Assembly: GCF_030326305.1 (NCBI RefSeq)
Contig: NZ_JACAKB010000031.1
Coordinates: 1 to 36,319 of the forward strand
Reading direction: 5' to 3'
Length of the DNA stretch: 36,319 nt
Origin: Myroides odoratimimus
GTDB lineage: Bacteria; Bacteroidota; Bacteroidia; Flavobacteriales; Flavobacteriaceae
This document shows positions 7,553-15,217 of this stretch, in pieces. Made by a program: the position numbers and the translations under genes. The notes under the pieces are model-generated. The model was not told where the DNA came from, did no database searches, and saw only the letters and a program-made list of their open reading frames with translations. Numbering within the stretch: the first letter of the stretch is position 1; every line of letters starts with the position of its first letter.

Positions 7553-8137
7553 ATGAAAAAGTCAATAAAATTTAAAGCAATCTTGATCGTGTTTAGTTTA
7601 ATAGGTTTAGGTCTTACATCATGTAGTAAAGATGATGATACTATCAAACCAAATAAAAAAGTAAAAGTAGAAGATGTCTACGGAAGTTACAGCGGAAAGG
7701 CAATCACTTCTCAAGATAAGGTTAAGAATGAGAAGAATGTAAACTTTAGCGCTAAAGCGGGAGTTATTTCTTTTACAGAACTACCAGTTAAAGAAATAGT
7801 ATCTACTGTAGTAGGTGATTCTAAAAAGACTGAGGAGGCATTAAAAGCTCTAGGAAAGGTAAAATATAATTTAGATTATAAAGCAGCTTTAAATAAAAAT
7901 AGTACAGCTGTAGAATTGACTTTTGTACCAAAGGCTCTAGAACTTAAAGTTCCTATAGATGGCAAGGTAAAAAATGTAAAAGTAATATTCTCTGCAAAAG
8001 ATAAAGGAATCTACGTTTCTGGTAAATCGAATGTAGTGAAATTTGGTTTTACAGTATCTGAGTTAACAATTGATGAGGTATTAGAAAGTAGATTAGTACC
8101 TATTAATTACGCGTTTCCAGCTTCTGTCAAAAAGTAA
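7553..8137 (+). CDS. Putative lipoprotein, DUF4840-like (paralogue 1)
   Basis: A 194-residue protein with a type II signal peptide: hydrophobic helix at 8-22 and lipobox LTSC with Cys24, followed by SKDDD, which suggests export to the outer membrane in Bacteroidota. The mature part has a DVYGSYSGKA opening and repeated beta segments (VNFSAKAGVISF, KVKYNLDYKA, AVELTFVPKALEL, VKVIFSAKDKGIYV). It resembles lipoproteins that I recall as DUF4840, but this is not checked. The next gene but one, at 8408, is a same-length paralogue. Both lie just upstream of an ECF sigma gene. Binding partner unknown. Confidence 0.7.
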   Translation: MKKSIKFKAILIVFSLIGLGLTSCSKDDDTIKPNKKVKVEDVYGSYSGKAITSQDKVKNEKNVNFSAKAGVISFTELPVKEIVSTVVGDSKKTEEALKALGKVKYNLDYKAALNKNSTAVELTFVPKALELKVPIDGKVKNVKVIFSAKDKGIYVSGKSNVVKFGFTVSELTIDEVLESRLVPINYAFPASVKK

Positions 8138-8175
8138 GAAAAATATAACAGTTTATTTATTTAGTTTTTACATAG

Positions 8176-8217
8176 GATAGCCTATTACTAGGAGACAAGG
8201 GTAATAGGTTATCTTTT
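8176..8217 (+). terminator. Rho-independent terminator after lipoprotein 1
   Basis: A 13-bp stem with one G-U pair (8176-8188 with 8201-8213), 12-nt loop, short TTTT tail. It separates the two lipoprotein transcripts. Confidence 0.75.
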
Positions 8218-8290
8218 AAACTGTAAAGGATAAAAATATTTTTTTGTATAATGTGTTGTTTTGTAGTGTTTTAATGGTTGTTTTTGTGAA

Positions 8291-8385
8291 TTTGTATAGA
8301 ATAAGTCATTTTTTTTAATTTCTTCATGCAAGGATTTCTAAAAGTCGGGTTTATATACATGAGTACTCACTATGAAATATTGTTA
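8291..8385 (+). promoter_or_regulatory. Upstream control region of lipoprotein 2 with palindrome TGAGTACTCA
   Basis: TTTG at 8291-8294, 21-nt spacer, TAATTTCT at 8316-8323. The TTTG box is 117 nt before the ATG, exactly as in the paralogue. The conserved block runs about 8326-8385 and contains the perfect palindrome TGAGTACTCA at 8360-8369, 48 nt before the ATG, again the same spacing. The central two bases differ (TA instead of GC) yet symmetry is kept. Confidence 0.6.
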
Positions 8386-8407
8386 AACAAGCTAAAAGTA
8401 TATTAAA

Positions 8408-8992
8408 ATGAGAGCAGTAAGAAGAATTAAAATGTTTACGGTCTTATTTAGTTTAGTTGGTATTAGTTTTACATCATGTATTAGTGATGATAATAGTATA
8501 GAGCCAAATAAACCTGTTAAGATAGGAGATATAGTAGGAAGTTATAGTGGGAAAGCTTATACTCTACAAGGGAAATGGATGAATGAACAAAATACAATTT
8601 TTAAGATTAATGATAGCTTGATTGTATTTGATAATCTGCCAGTAAGAGAACTTGTGGGATCAGTAGTTAAAGACGCTAGAAAAACCGAGGAGATATTAAA
8701 TAAGATGGATAAAGTAAAGTATAATCTTGCTTATACATCTGTAATAGATAAGACAGGAACAGCGTTAATATTAACGATGAGTCCAAGAGAATTGAAATTT
8801 ACAATTCCGATGGATGATAGTAAAAAAGAAGTAGTGGCTCATGTCACTGCAAAGTATAAAGGGATTTATGTGTCTAATAGGTATGATATGGTGAAGTTTG
8901 AGTGGATAGTAGACAAATTAACTGTGGATGGAAAAGAAGATAACGACTTTATAGAAGTGAAGTATTTCTTTCCAGGATCTGTTAAGAGGTAA
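8408..8992 (+). CDS. Putative lipoprotein, DUF4840-like (paralogue 2)
   Basis: A 194-residue paralogue of the protein at 7553, with lipobox FTSC (Cys24) followed by ISDDNS. Shared blocks include VGSYSGKA (VYGSYSGKA in paralogue 1), LPVRELV, VKDARKTEE, KVKYNL, KGIYVS and a final FPGSVKR (FPASVKK). The two have diverged in most surface positions, so this is an old tandem duplication that kept its control region. It ends 51 nt before the ECF sigma gene with no terminator between, so read-through into the sigma operon is possible. Confidence 0.7.
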   Translation: MRAVRRIKMFTVLFSLVGISFTSCISDDNSIEPNKPVKIGDIVGSYSGKAYTLQGKWMNEQNTIFKINDSLIVFDNLPVRELVGSVVKDARKTEEILNKMDKVKYNLAYTSVIDKTGTALILTMSPRELKFTIPMDDSKKEVVAHVTAKYKGIYVSNRYDMVKFEWIVDKLTVDGKEDNDFIEVKYFFPGSVKR

Positions 8993-9043
8993 AAAAATTT
9001 AGGTTTTACTCCTTAGATTCCAACCAAAATGTTTATATAACAA

Positions 9044-9613
9044 ATGACTAAAAAAGATAGTGTAGAACGAGGGTTAGTGGATAGACTACGATCTAAAGAC
9101 CAATCTGCTTGGAAAGAATTCTATGAATTCTATTCAGGACATTTTACCTATGTATGTATGCGATATCTTAAGAGTCATGATGATGTCAAAGATGTGATGC
9201 AAAATAGCTTTATCAAGATTTTTAATGCTATTGGTTCATTTGAGTATAAGGGAGTAGGATCATTAAAAGCTTGGACAACGCGTCTAATAATTAATGAGTC
9301 TTTAAAGTTTCTTAGAGATACTGCTAAGATAGAGTTTCCTACTCTAGTAGAAGAATTACCAGAAGTAATAGAAGAGGAGGAACCTAATTTAGATGAGATA
9401 CCAGAATCAGAAATATTAGAATTGATTCGTTCTTTACCTGATGGGTATCGAATGGTTTTTAACCTTTATGTTTTTGAGAAAAAAAGTCATAAAGAAATAG
9501 GTAAACTGCTAGAAATAGGTGAGAGCTCATCTGCCTCTCAATTTCACCGAGCGAAGAAGATATTAATGCAGAAGATAAAGTTATATAATAAACCAAAAAC
9601 AAACGCCTTATGA
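9044..9613 (+). CDS. ECF-type RNA polymerase sigma factor
   Basis: A 189-residue sigma-70 family protein with only regions 2 and 4. Region 2 spans about 20-95 (FYEFYSGHFTYVCMRYL, DVKDVMQNSFIKIFNAI, GSLKAWTTRLIINESLKFL). An acidic linker at 105-125 (EEEEPNLDE) follows. Region 4 is at about 127-180 (IRSLPDGYRMVFNLYVFE, SHKEIGKLLEIGESSSASQFHRAKKIL) with a helix-turn-helix. It would redirect RNA polymerase to a small regulon. Its TGA stop overlaps the ATG of the next gene (ATGA), as expected for a sigma factor and its regulator. No anti-sigma of a textbook family is present; the overlapping gene is the candidate. Confidence 0.92.
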   Translation: MTKKDSVERGLVDRLRSKDQSAWKEFYEFYSGHFTYVCMRYLKSHDDVKDVMQNSFIKIFNAIGSFEYKGVGSLKAWTTRLIINESLKFLRDTAKIEFPTLVEELPEVIEEEEPNLDEIPESEILELIRSLPDGYRMVFNLYVFEKKSHKEIGKLLEIGESSSASQFHRAKKILMQKIKLYNKPKTNAL

Positions 9614-11025
9614 ACGATAAATGGTTAAATGATCTGGAGCAGAAGATGAAGGATCATACAGAGATCGGACCAGAGGGGTTATGGGAGGATTTGGAACAAA
9701 AGCTTTTTGGGGAAGAGAAGGGAAAAATCATACCATTATGGTCAGATACTGTACAGCAAGCAACAAATAAAAGACAAGCACCTAAAGAAGTAAACTTTAA
9801 AAGGATTATTGGTATCGCTGCTTCTGTGGCAATACTATCTATTGGAGGTGCAGAACTATATTTGAGAAGTGGACGTGCATTACAGCATGATGATAAAGAA
9901 AAAGAAAGCATTGTTATAGATGCTAAAGAGAGTAATTTAAAGCTTGATTCTACGCCTAGTCAATACCTTGATAAAGTAGAAGAGATAATAACCAAAGAAA
10001 CACACACAAATACCAAAGCTTTGACTTCAAATGAAAAGGAGAAGGCAAGCAGTCATACTATCAAGACAATAGAAGAAAGGAGAGAGACTTCTATTGTTGA
10101 GATAGTTGACAACAACTCAAGTTCGATAGAACAAGAGAAGGTAGGTAGTGGTGTACTTTCTGATTTAGTTGATAAAGATAAAGTACAAGAGCAATTAGCG
10201 ATTTTAGTTGAAGAAAGTAATCAAAACATAGAGAAAGCTTTAGTTGATAATCAGCTGAAAGAAGCAGAAATAAAAGATCAAGTAAAGTCAAAAAAGAATA
10301 GAGGTTTTTCTTTAGGTTTAATATCTAGTAATATAGCCTCTACTTCTAGTATGCAACAAAATGGATACAGTACAATGAAGGGAATGATGAAGGATGATAG
10401 TAATGTCTCTTTAGATATGGGGATGGCGAGTGCTGTACTGTCAGAGATTTATGTTGTTAATCAAAATAAGGAGGTCTATACAGATATCAAGCATAAGAAA
10501 CCTATTCGTTTTGGAGTAGCTCTATATTATCCTATGGGGGATAAATGGGGAATCAATACAGGGGTGACTTATACGAAATTATCATCTGATCTTACTTCAG
10601 GAAGTCAAGAGTATAAAATTATAAATACACAGACATTACATTATGTAGGAGTACCAATTCAAGTGAATTATAACGTATGGGAGAAAGGGAATTTCTCAGC
10701 CTATGCCAATGGTGGACTTCATTTTGAGAAATCAGTGTATGGAACGTTGAAAACAAAGTTTAAGGCTGATCAACATGTAGAAAAAATACCAGATGAAAAG
10801 GTAAAAGTCAAAGGAATACAGACTTCAGTAAATTTAGCTGTAGGAATAGAGTACAAGTTAGCGAAGAGTGTTGGACTGTTTGTTGAACCAGGAGCTCGAT
10901 ATTACTTTGACAATGGAAGCTCTGTTAAAACTATTTATACAGAGAAGCCTTTTGATTTTAATATGCAGTTAGGATTGCGTTATTCGATACCTAATACAAA
11001 GAAATCAATAGAAAGTAAAGAATAA
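9610..11025 (+). CDS. Sigma-linked envelope protein: cytoplasmic segment, one membrane helix, C-terminal beta-barrel
   Basis: A 471-residue protein overlapping the sigma gene by 4 nt. Residues 1-62 are a charged, probably cytoplasmic segment (WLNDLEQKMKDH, GLWEDLEQKLFG). Residues 65-82 are a single membrane helix (RIIGIAASVAILSIGGAE). Residues 90-235 form a long Lys/Glu/Ser-rich, low-complexity linker. From about 295 to the end it looks like an outer-membrane type beta-barrel (RFGVALYYPMG, WGINTGVTYTKL, VGVPIQVNYNVW, FSAYANGGLHF, SVNLAVGIEYKLA, GLFVEPGARYYF). By position it should regulate the sigma factor, with the N-terminal part binding it. No ZAS motif was seen. Known from Bacteroidota as a recurrent neighbour of ECF sigma genes; mechanism inferred only. 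Confidence 0.7.
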   Translation: MNDKWLNDLEQKMKDHTEIGPEGLWEDLEQKLFGEEKGKIIPLWSDTVQQATNKRQAPKEVNFKRIIGIAASVAILSIGGAELYLRSGRALQHDDKEKESIVIDAKESNLKLDSTPSQYLDKVEEIITKETHTNTKALTSNEKEKASSHTIKTIEERRETSIVEIVDNNSSSIEQEKVGSGVLSDLVDKDKVQEQLAILVEESNQNIEKALVDNQLKEAEIKDQVKSKKNRGFSLGLISSNIASTSSMQQNGYSTMKGMMKDDSNVSLDMGMASAVLSEIYVVNQNKEVYTDIKHKKPIRFGVALYYPMGDKWGINTGVTYTKLSSDLTSGSQEYKIINTQTLHYVGVPIQVNYNVWEKGNFSAYANGGLHFEKSVYGTLKTKFKADQHVEKIPDEKVKVKGIQTSVNLAVGIEYKLAKSVGLFVEPGARYYFDNGSSVKTIYTEKPFDFNMQLGLRYSIPNTKKSIESKE

Positions 11026-11121
11026 AAATTAAGAAGGTCGGAAGTAGAAGTGTCTATATACAACAATCTTCAAAAATCTATGAATAAAGAGAAGTAAAGT
11101 GTTAGTAAGTTTTATGTTCAT

Positions 11122-11158
11122 ATTACTATATAGTTAGGTTATATATAGTAATGTTTTT
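11122..11158 (+). terminator. Hairpin terminator 1 after sigma operon
   Basis: Perfect 11-bp stem (11122-11132 with 11142-11152), 9-nt loop, then GTTTTTAA. Confidence 0.6.
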
Positions 11159-11177
11159 AATTAATTTATCACCCTCT

Positions 11178-11213
11178 GCACCTCTGTAATTTATTACAGA
11201 GGTGCTTTTTTTT
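11178..11213 (+). terminator. Hairpin terminator 2 after sigma operon
   Basis: Perfect 12-bp stem GCACCTCTGTAA (11178-11189) with its complement at 11194-11205, 4-nt loop, long T-run. Confidence 0.9.
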
Positions 11214-11216
11214 TGG

Positions 11217-11252
11217 ATAAAAAAAAACGCTTACCATTCATTAGTAAGCGTT
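11217..11252 (-). terminator. Terminator of the minus-strand antitoxin-like gene
   Basis: Stem AACGCTTAC (11227-11235) with GTAAGCGTT (11244-11252); on the minus strand it is followed by a run of T (A at 11217-11226 on plus). It starts only 8 nt past the gene's stop codon. Confidence 0.85.
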
Positions 11253-11259
11253 TAGTATA

Positions 11260-11499
11260 TTATTCCTCTTTATCAGGATCTTCTTCTTTATCTGAAAAAT
11301 ACTCTGTAAATATCTTGATACTATCTATGGGGTCTGGCATTCCCATAGGAGCATTTTCTCGTTCATAATGCTCTAGTAAGATATTTATAACTTCGTATTC
11401 ATCTGCTTCTGGTGTATTGGGCTTAGCATCCTTTAGGAGTTGTAATCTCACTAAAGCCATGTGGTAATCTTCTTCTGTCCTTATAGGTTTCATAGGCAT
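11260..11499 (-). CDS. Small HigA-antitoxin-like N-terminal domain protein without HTH
   Basis: A 79-residue acidic protein. IRTEEDYHMALVRLQLL, AKPNTPEADEYEVINILLEHYE and PDPIDSIKIFTEYF match the pattern of the N-terminal part of HigA-type antitoxins (usually ...PNTPEGDEL...PDPIEAIKFRMEQ). In those proteins a helix-turn-helix follows directly; here the reading frame ends with an acidic KEEDPDKEE tail and a terminator. No toxin gene is visible in the 330 nt upstream. It is either a remnant or a standalone domain. It has its own terminator, so it is likely still transcribed. Confidence 0.6.
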   Translation of the reverse strand: MPMKPIRTEEDYHMALVRLQLLKDAKPNTPEADEYEVINILLEHYERENAPMGMPDPIDSIKIFTEYFSDKEEDPDKEE

Positions 11500-11830
11500 T
11501 GTGGTGTTATAAATTACGGTTACTAGTCTGTTTCTGATAAATATACTGATTATAAAGTGGATAATACCATTAAATACTAGAAATTAAGCTATCTTTAATA
11601 AAGTAGTTTAAAATGTAAAAGAATGATTTTTAATATATTTAAGTAAGAGAACTTTTTTACATTAAAGAAAAAAAAACTGTGCTACTATTTAATCGAAAAG
11701 AGACTCTATAGAAATATTTTTTAGGGGTAATTTGTCGGAAGATATAGTACAAAACACGGATTTTAAGGTAATATTAAGTACTCCTATTTTTAATTAGTTT
11801 TATTTTGTAGTCAGATAAAATAGTAGGAAG
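11500..11830. other. Non-coding gap between divergent genes
   Basis: 331 nt with no credible gene. It must contain the promoters of the minus-strand antitoxin-like gene and the plus-strand AraC regulator. I found no exact TTTG / TAnnTTTG pair; a TTATTTTG sequence near 11800 is the nearest. No remnant of a HigB-like toxin was seen. Confidence 0.45.
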
Positions 11831-12658
11831 ATGAAGATAGTCGGTTTAGAAACAAATAAAGAAATAGACTTTTCAATAGCAGTAGATAATTTAACATTAA
11901 CTACGCCACAAAAACAAGATTACTATACACTTATTCTTTGTACAAGGGGGCATATAGATTTAAAAGTAGGGAATCATAACTTTACAGTTGATGAAGGTTC
12001 TATGTCCATTATATCACCTGAAGTAATTTATCTTGGTGGGGAGGCTTCACCAGATTTCAGAGTCTTTCAGATTTTCTTTAAGAAATGCTTTTTGTATCGT
12101 AATTATGTTAAGGAGATGATTGTAGATGAGCTACTTTTCTTGAATGCAGATTACCCACCAGTATATAAACTAGGAGACTCTTTTAAGCAAGTCTTACAGA
12201 ACTTTAATAACCTAGCGTGGGAATTGGATACGAAGAGACCTTATCACCTTAATATTATCCGTTTAAAGCTGATTGAGATATTATATGATTACAATAGAGC
12301 TTGTGAGTATTGCCTGCTAGGATTTCATAAGGGAATGAATAGACAATATCAATTGACCTATACTTTTAAACAATATTTAGAAGAAAAGTTTAAAGAACTT
12401 AAAACAGTACAGCAGTATGCAGATTTAATGGGTATTACGCCGAAGCATTTGACTGAAGTCATAAAGGAAGAAACAGGTATGACGGCACTTCAGCTAATAC
12501 ATGAACGTCTATTACTAGAAGCACAGTATTTATTGAGACATAGTCATATGACTGTAAAGGAATGCGCTTACGAACTAGGTTTTGACAATATATCTTATTT
12601 TAATCGCTTTTTCAAGCTACATATAGGGGACTCTCCTTTAGGGTATAGAAATAAGTAA
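11831..12658 (+). CDS. AraC-family transcriptional regulator
   Basis: A 275-residue regulator. The N-terminal part (about 10-150) looks like a cupin-type sensing domain (YYTLILCTRGHIDLKVGNHNF, GSMSIISPEVIYLGG). The C-terminal 100 residues are the double helix-turn-helix: first HTH VQQYADLMGITPKHLTEVIKEETG, second ECAYELGFDNISYFNRFFKLHIG with the closing SPLGYRNK. It would bind DNA in response to a small ligand. It is a single gene facing a convergent VIT transporter gene. A second AraC gene with similar plan is at 34421. The target is not evident. Confidence 0.88.
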   Translation: MKIVGLETNKEIDFSIAVDNLTLTTPQKQDYYTLILCTRGHIDLKVGNHNFTVDEGSMSIISPEVIYLGGEASPDFRVFQIFFKKCFLYRNYVKEMIVDELLFLNADYPPVYKLGDSFKQVLQNFNNLAWELDTKRPYHLNIIRLKLIEILYDYNRACEYCLLGFHKGMNRQYQLTYTFKQYLEEKFKELKTVQQYADLMGITPKHLTEVIKEETGMTALQLIHERLLLEAQYLLRHSHMTVKECAYELGFDNISYFNRFFKLHIGDSPLGYRNK

Positions 12659-12689
12659 CTATCTAGAGTTTCTAGAAAAGTCTAATTAA

Positions 12690-12732
12690 AATACAAAGAG
12701 AACTTAGCTTTATATTAAGTTCTCTTCGTATT
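12690..12732. terminator. Bidirectional hairpin between convergent genes
   Basis: Stem AAGAGAACTTA (12696-12706) with its complement at 12716-12726, extended outward by AATAC/GTATT. It lies between the AraC gene (plus) and the VIT gene (minus). T-runs are short on both sides. Confidence 0.55.
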
Positions 12733-12748
12733 TATAAGATGATATTTT

Positions 12749-13468
12749 TTATACATTGACACCAAATAAATAGCCTACTAATGCAGATAGTCCCATCGCT
12801 ACTGATCCCCAAATAACGATTCTAAGAACAGCTTTTTGGATACTAGAACCACCTGTTTTAGCAGATAATGCTCCTAATATCATAAGGAATATAATGGTAA
12901 AACCATATAGCCAATATTCCATTTGTTCTACAGGTGCTAATAGTGCTACCCCAAGAGGCAGCACTCCACCGATAGTAAATGAAGCTCCTGAAGCTAGAGC
13001 TGCCTGCATAGGATTTGCCTGATTAATTTCATTAATCCCTAATTCATCTCTCACATGAGCAGCTAGAGCATCTTTTTCTGTTAGTTCAATAGCTACCTGC
13101 ATAGCCGTTTCTTTTTTTAGTCCACGTTGCTCATAGATCTGTGCTAGAATCTTTAATTCTGTTTCAGGCATTTCTTCAAGTTCCTTTGCCTCTCTTGCTA
13201 TATCTGCATTCTCTATATCAGTCTGAGAACTTACCGATACGTATTCTCCTGCAGCCATTGACAGTGCACCTGCTACTAGCCCTGCAATTGTGGCAAGTAG
13301 AATAGGTTCTCTTGATGCGCTAGCTGTGGCAACACCTATTGCTAAACTCGATACAGATATAATACCATCATTAGCACCTAGTACTGCTGCTCTAAGCCAA
13401 TTACTTCGATTGATATAATGATTGTCTAGATAGTTGTCGATTGTGATTTGATCTTCTTTAGCGCTCAT
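12749..13468 (-). CDS. VIT1/CCC1-family metal (Fe/Mn) transporter
   Basis: A 239-residue membrane protein of the VIT1/CCC1 family, which moves ferrous iron or manganese across a membrane, usually out of the cytoplasm. The marker RAAVLGANDGIISVSSLAIGVA is at about 25-46 (first helix). ALSMAAGEYVSVSSQTDIE near 88-106 carries the conserved second-helix Glu/Met residues. A soluble helical metal-binding arm follows (EAKELEEMPETELKILAQIYEQRGL, LTEKDALAAHVRDELGI), then three more helices (GASFTIGGVLPLGVALL, TIIFLMILGAL, VIWGSVAMGLSALVGYLF). Length matches the family. It is probably cotranscribed with the upstream minus-strand gene only if the intervening terminator leaks. Confidence 0.9.
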   Translation of the reverse strand: MSAKEDQITIDNYLDNHYINRSNWLRAAVLGANDGIISVSSLAIGVATASASREPILLATIAGLVAGALSMAAGEYVSVSSQTDIENADIAREAKELEEMPETELKILAQIYEQRGLKKETAMQVAIELTEKDALAAHVRDELGINEINQANPMQAALASGASFTIGGVLPLGVALLAPVEQMEYWLYGFTIIFLMILGALSAKTGGSSIQKAVLRIVIWGSVAMGLSALVGYLFGVNV

Positions 13469-13505
13469 TTTATTTGATTTACATATTGATTAAGATTGTC
13501 ATAGT

Positions 13506-13550
13506 AAAAAAAGGAGAGTTAGTGTTACAGACACTATCCTCTCCTTTTTC
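13506..13550 (-). terminator. Terminator between the two minus-strand genes
   Basis: GGAGAG...AGTGT arms (13513-13525) pair with ACACT...CTCTCC (13531-13544) across a small internal loop; the minus strand then reads a T-run. The stop codon of the upstream gene (13534-13536) lies inside the stem. Confidence 0.7.
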
Positions 13551-13989
13551 CCTCTACATCTATATTGAGATGTTTTTTTATTTCTTCGAAGTTTTTATAG
13601 CTAAACTCAAATATCTTTGTGCTTTTATCGCCCTCTTGTAATACGATATATTCTGTAGCTCCTAGAAAAACTCTTTTAGTATGAGCAAGTACGCATACTG
13701 TATTAGGTTTATAAAACTTCTTTCGACTCCCAAGAAGATTTCTGACTAGTATATCATTATCCTTGATGGTAATATCTTTGACCATCGTCATAGTCAGTGA
13801 AAAACTGAATACAAATAAGACCAACCCTAAAGTCACACCTCCTAAGAAACTGTAGTGTGTTTTAAAGCTTACATGACCTGCTTGGGCATTATCAGAGATA
13901 AAGTAAAAGATAGTAAATAGTGTCAAAGCAATAACTAGTAAAACAAGTAGTAAACGCATCACTCTTGAGCTATATTGAGACTGTACCAT
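13534..13989 (-). CDS. Small membrane protein with PH-like cytoplasmic half
   Basis: A 151-residue protein with two membrane helices (about 9-30 and 47-68) and a C-terminal soluble part of strands (ITIKDNDILVRNLLG, KKFYKPNTVCVLAHTK, TEYIVLQEGDKSTKIFEFS) and one helix. This two-helix plus small-barrel plan is like bacterial PH-domain membrane proteins, but the family is not certain. It is transcribed away from the 14117 gene and stops in the terminator that precedes the VIT gene. Function unknown. Confidence 0.65.
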   Translation of the reverse strand: MVQSQYSSRVMRLLLVLLVIALTLFTIFYFISDNAQAGHVSFKTHYSFLGGVTLGLVLFVFSFSLTMTMVKDITIKDNDILVRNLLGSRKKFYKPNTVCVLAHTKRVFLGATEYIVLQEGDKSTKIFEFSYKNFEEIKKHLNIDVEGKRRG

Positions 13990-14116
13990 AAGAATAGATA
14001 AGTGTTGTTTTGTTATACAGCAAGTTACAAATAATGCAAAGGATTACCAAGACAATTTTTAACAAACCTACTTTAAGTAAAAACGGATAATTGTATCTTA
14101 GCCTAAAATAGATACT

Positions 14117-14791
14117 ATGAGCTGGAGTGCAGAGCAGGTGTACACTATTGCGAATACCACAGTAATAGAACGCTTGCAACAAATAGAAGAATTAAGACAA
14201 GGATTATTCAACATAGATACACTAGAAAAAGGAATCAGAAGTAAATGGACCAAAGAAATCTTCTTTGAGAATGAGCATCATGAACGAAAGCATATTAAAC
14301 ACAGTTTGCCACAGGATGGACTATTCGTTATCAATCCTTCTATAAGTAGAACAGCCTATGATGATGAGTATAATGCGTTCTATGAAAGTTATGCTGAATA
14401 CAAAAAGAACAAATGGCAATTTTTAGAACATATAGAGATTGCTCCCATGGTATTGTCTTTGAACCTTACATTAGAACAGTGTAAGTTACTCGCTTTCTTA
14501 CAACAGTTAAATGAAGAGACGAAACAACCTTTCGTGTACTATAAATGTGAGATGTGGGGAGGGGATATGGATGAAGAAATAGCAGTGGTCTTCGATGGAG
14601 AGATGATGGTGTATTACTTTGATGAATTGACAGGGGAGTATAAGCAGATGATTGGTGCCGAAATAAAAGAATTAGAAGGTACTACCGCTTTACAGAAAGG
14701 GCTAGAGGCTATCGGATTGGTCTTGCCAACGCACTTCTTTGCACTTCATGAGACTTCTTTTGATTGGTATCCTTATAGAATAGTGTTGTAA
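14117..14791 (+). CDS. Hypothetical protein, unknown
   Basis: A 224-residue soluble protein with no signal or membrane helix. Its middle has AEYKKNKWQFLEHIEIAP and its second half mixes strands and acidic patches (FVYYKCEMWGGDMDEEIAVVFDGEMMVYYFDELTG). It ends in SFDWYPYRIVL. The acidic, aromatic-rich makeup is typical of uncharacterised immunity-like or housekeeping proteins in flavobacteria, but I do not recognise a family. The ATG at 14117 directly follows a short leader shared with the divergent minus-strand gene. Confidence 0.65.
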   Translation: MSWSAEQVYTIANTTVIERLQQIEELRQGLFNIDTLEKGIRSKWTKEIFFENEHHERKHIKHSLPQDGLFVINPSISRTAYDDEYNAFYESYAEYKKNKWQFLEHIEIAPMVLSLNLTLEQCKLLAFLQQLNEETKQPFVYYKCEMWGGDMDEEIAVVFDGEMMVYYFDELTGEYKQMIGAEIKELEGTTALQKGLEAIGLVLPTHFFALHETSFDWYPYRIVL

Positions 14792-15217
14792 ACAAACCTT
14801 TTGACAAGTATATTTAGCCCTATTAGACAGTATAAATCAGCTATTGTAAAGTAGAATTGCTTAGGCCTGTTTACTTATCAGTTGTTCAGGGTTAAAGTTT
14901 TACTAAATTATACAAATGAACTTCAACTAAATTCGTTGTATAAAAAATAAGATATACTTCTATTCGGTACATTAATTGATGTAATGCTATGATTTTGTTG
15001 TTAGAGCTGAGGTCTTTTTGTAATTTCTTTAGACCGAACTTGTCATAGGACAACTGAGGGAATAGATTGGATTATTTATATTTGTTTATCATCGTGATAG
15101 CAACTTTATATAGTGTATAAGAGCATTGTATTTTATTCATTTTACCTCGTGGCCTATCTAAAGTTAACTCTACTACAATAGCGATGATGAATTAACTAAT
15201 CTTAGTATTACAATATT
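14792..15217. other. Non-coding stretch before the exporter gene
   Basis: 426 nt with no gene, repeat or clear terminator that I can support. TATATTTG at 15077-15084 is an exact TAnnTTTG box, but no TTTG sits at the proper distance upstream, so it is only a weak promoter candidate. Confidence 0.4.

Noticed and set aside
9654-10291. Minus-strand frames opposite the sigma-linked protein
   Set aside because: They are shadows of a well-supported plus-strand gene and have a low-complexity Leu/Ser-rich composition.
14792-15217. tRNA or structured RNA gene in the gap before the exporter
   Set aside because: No cloverleaf arms, conserved T-loop or CCA end could be found.
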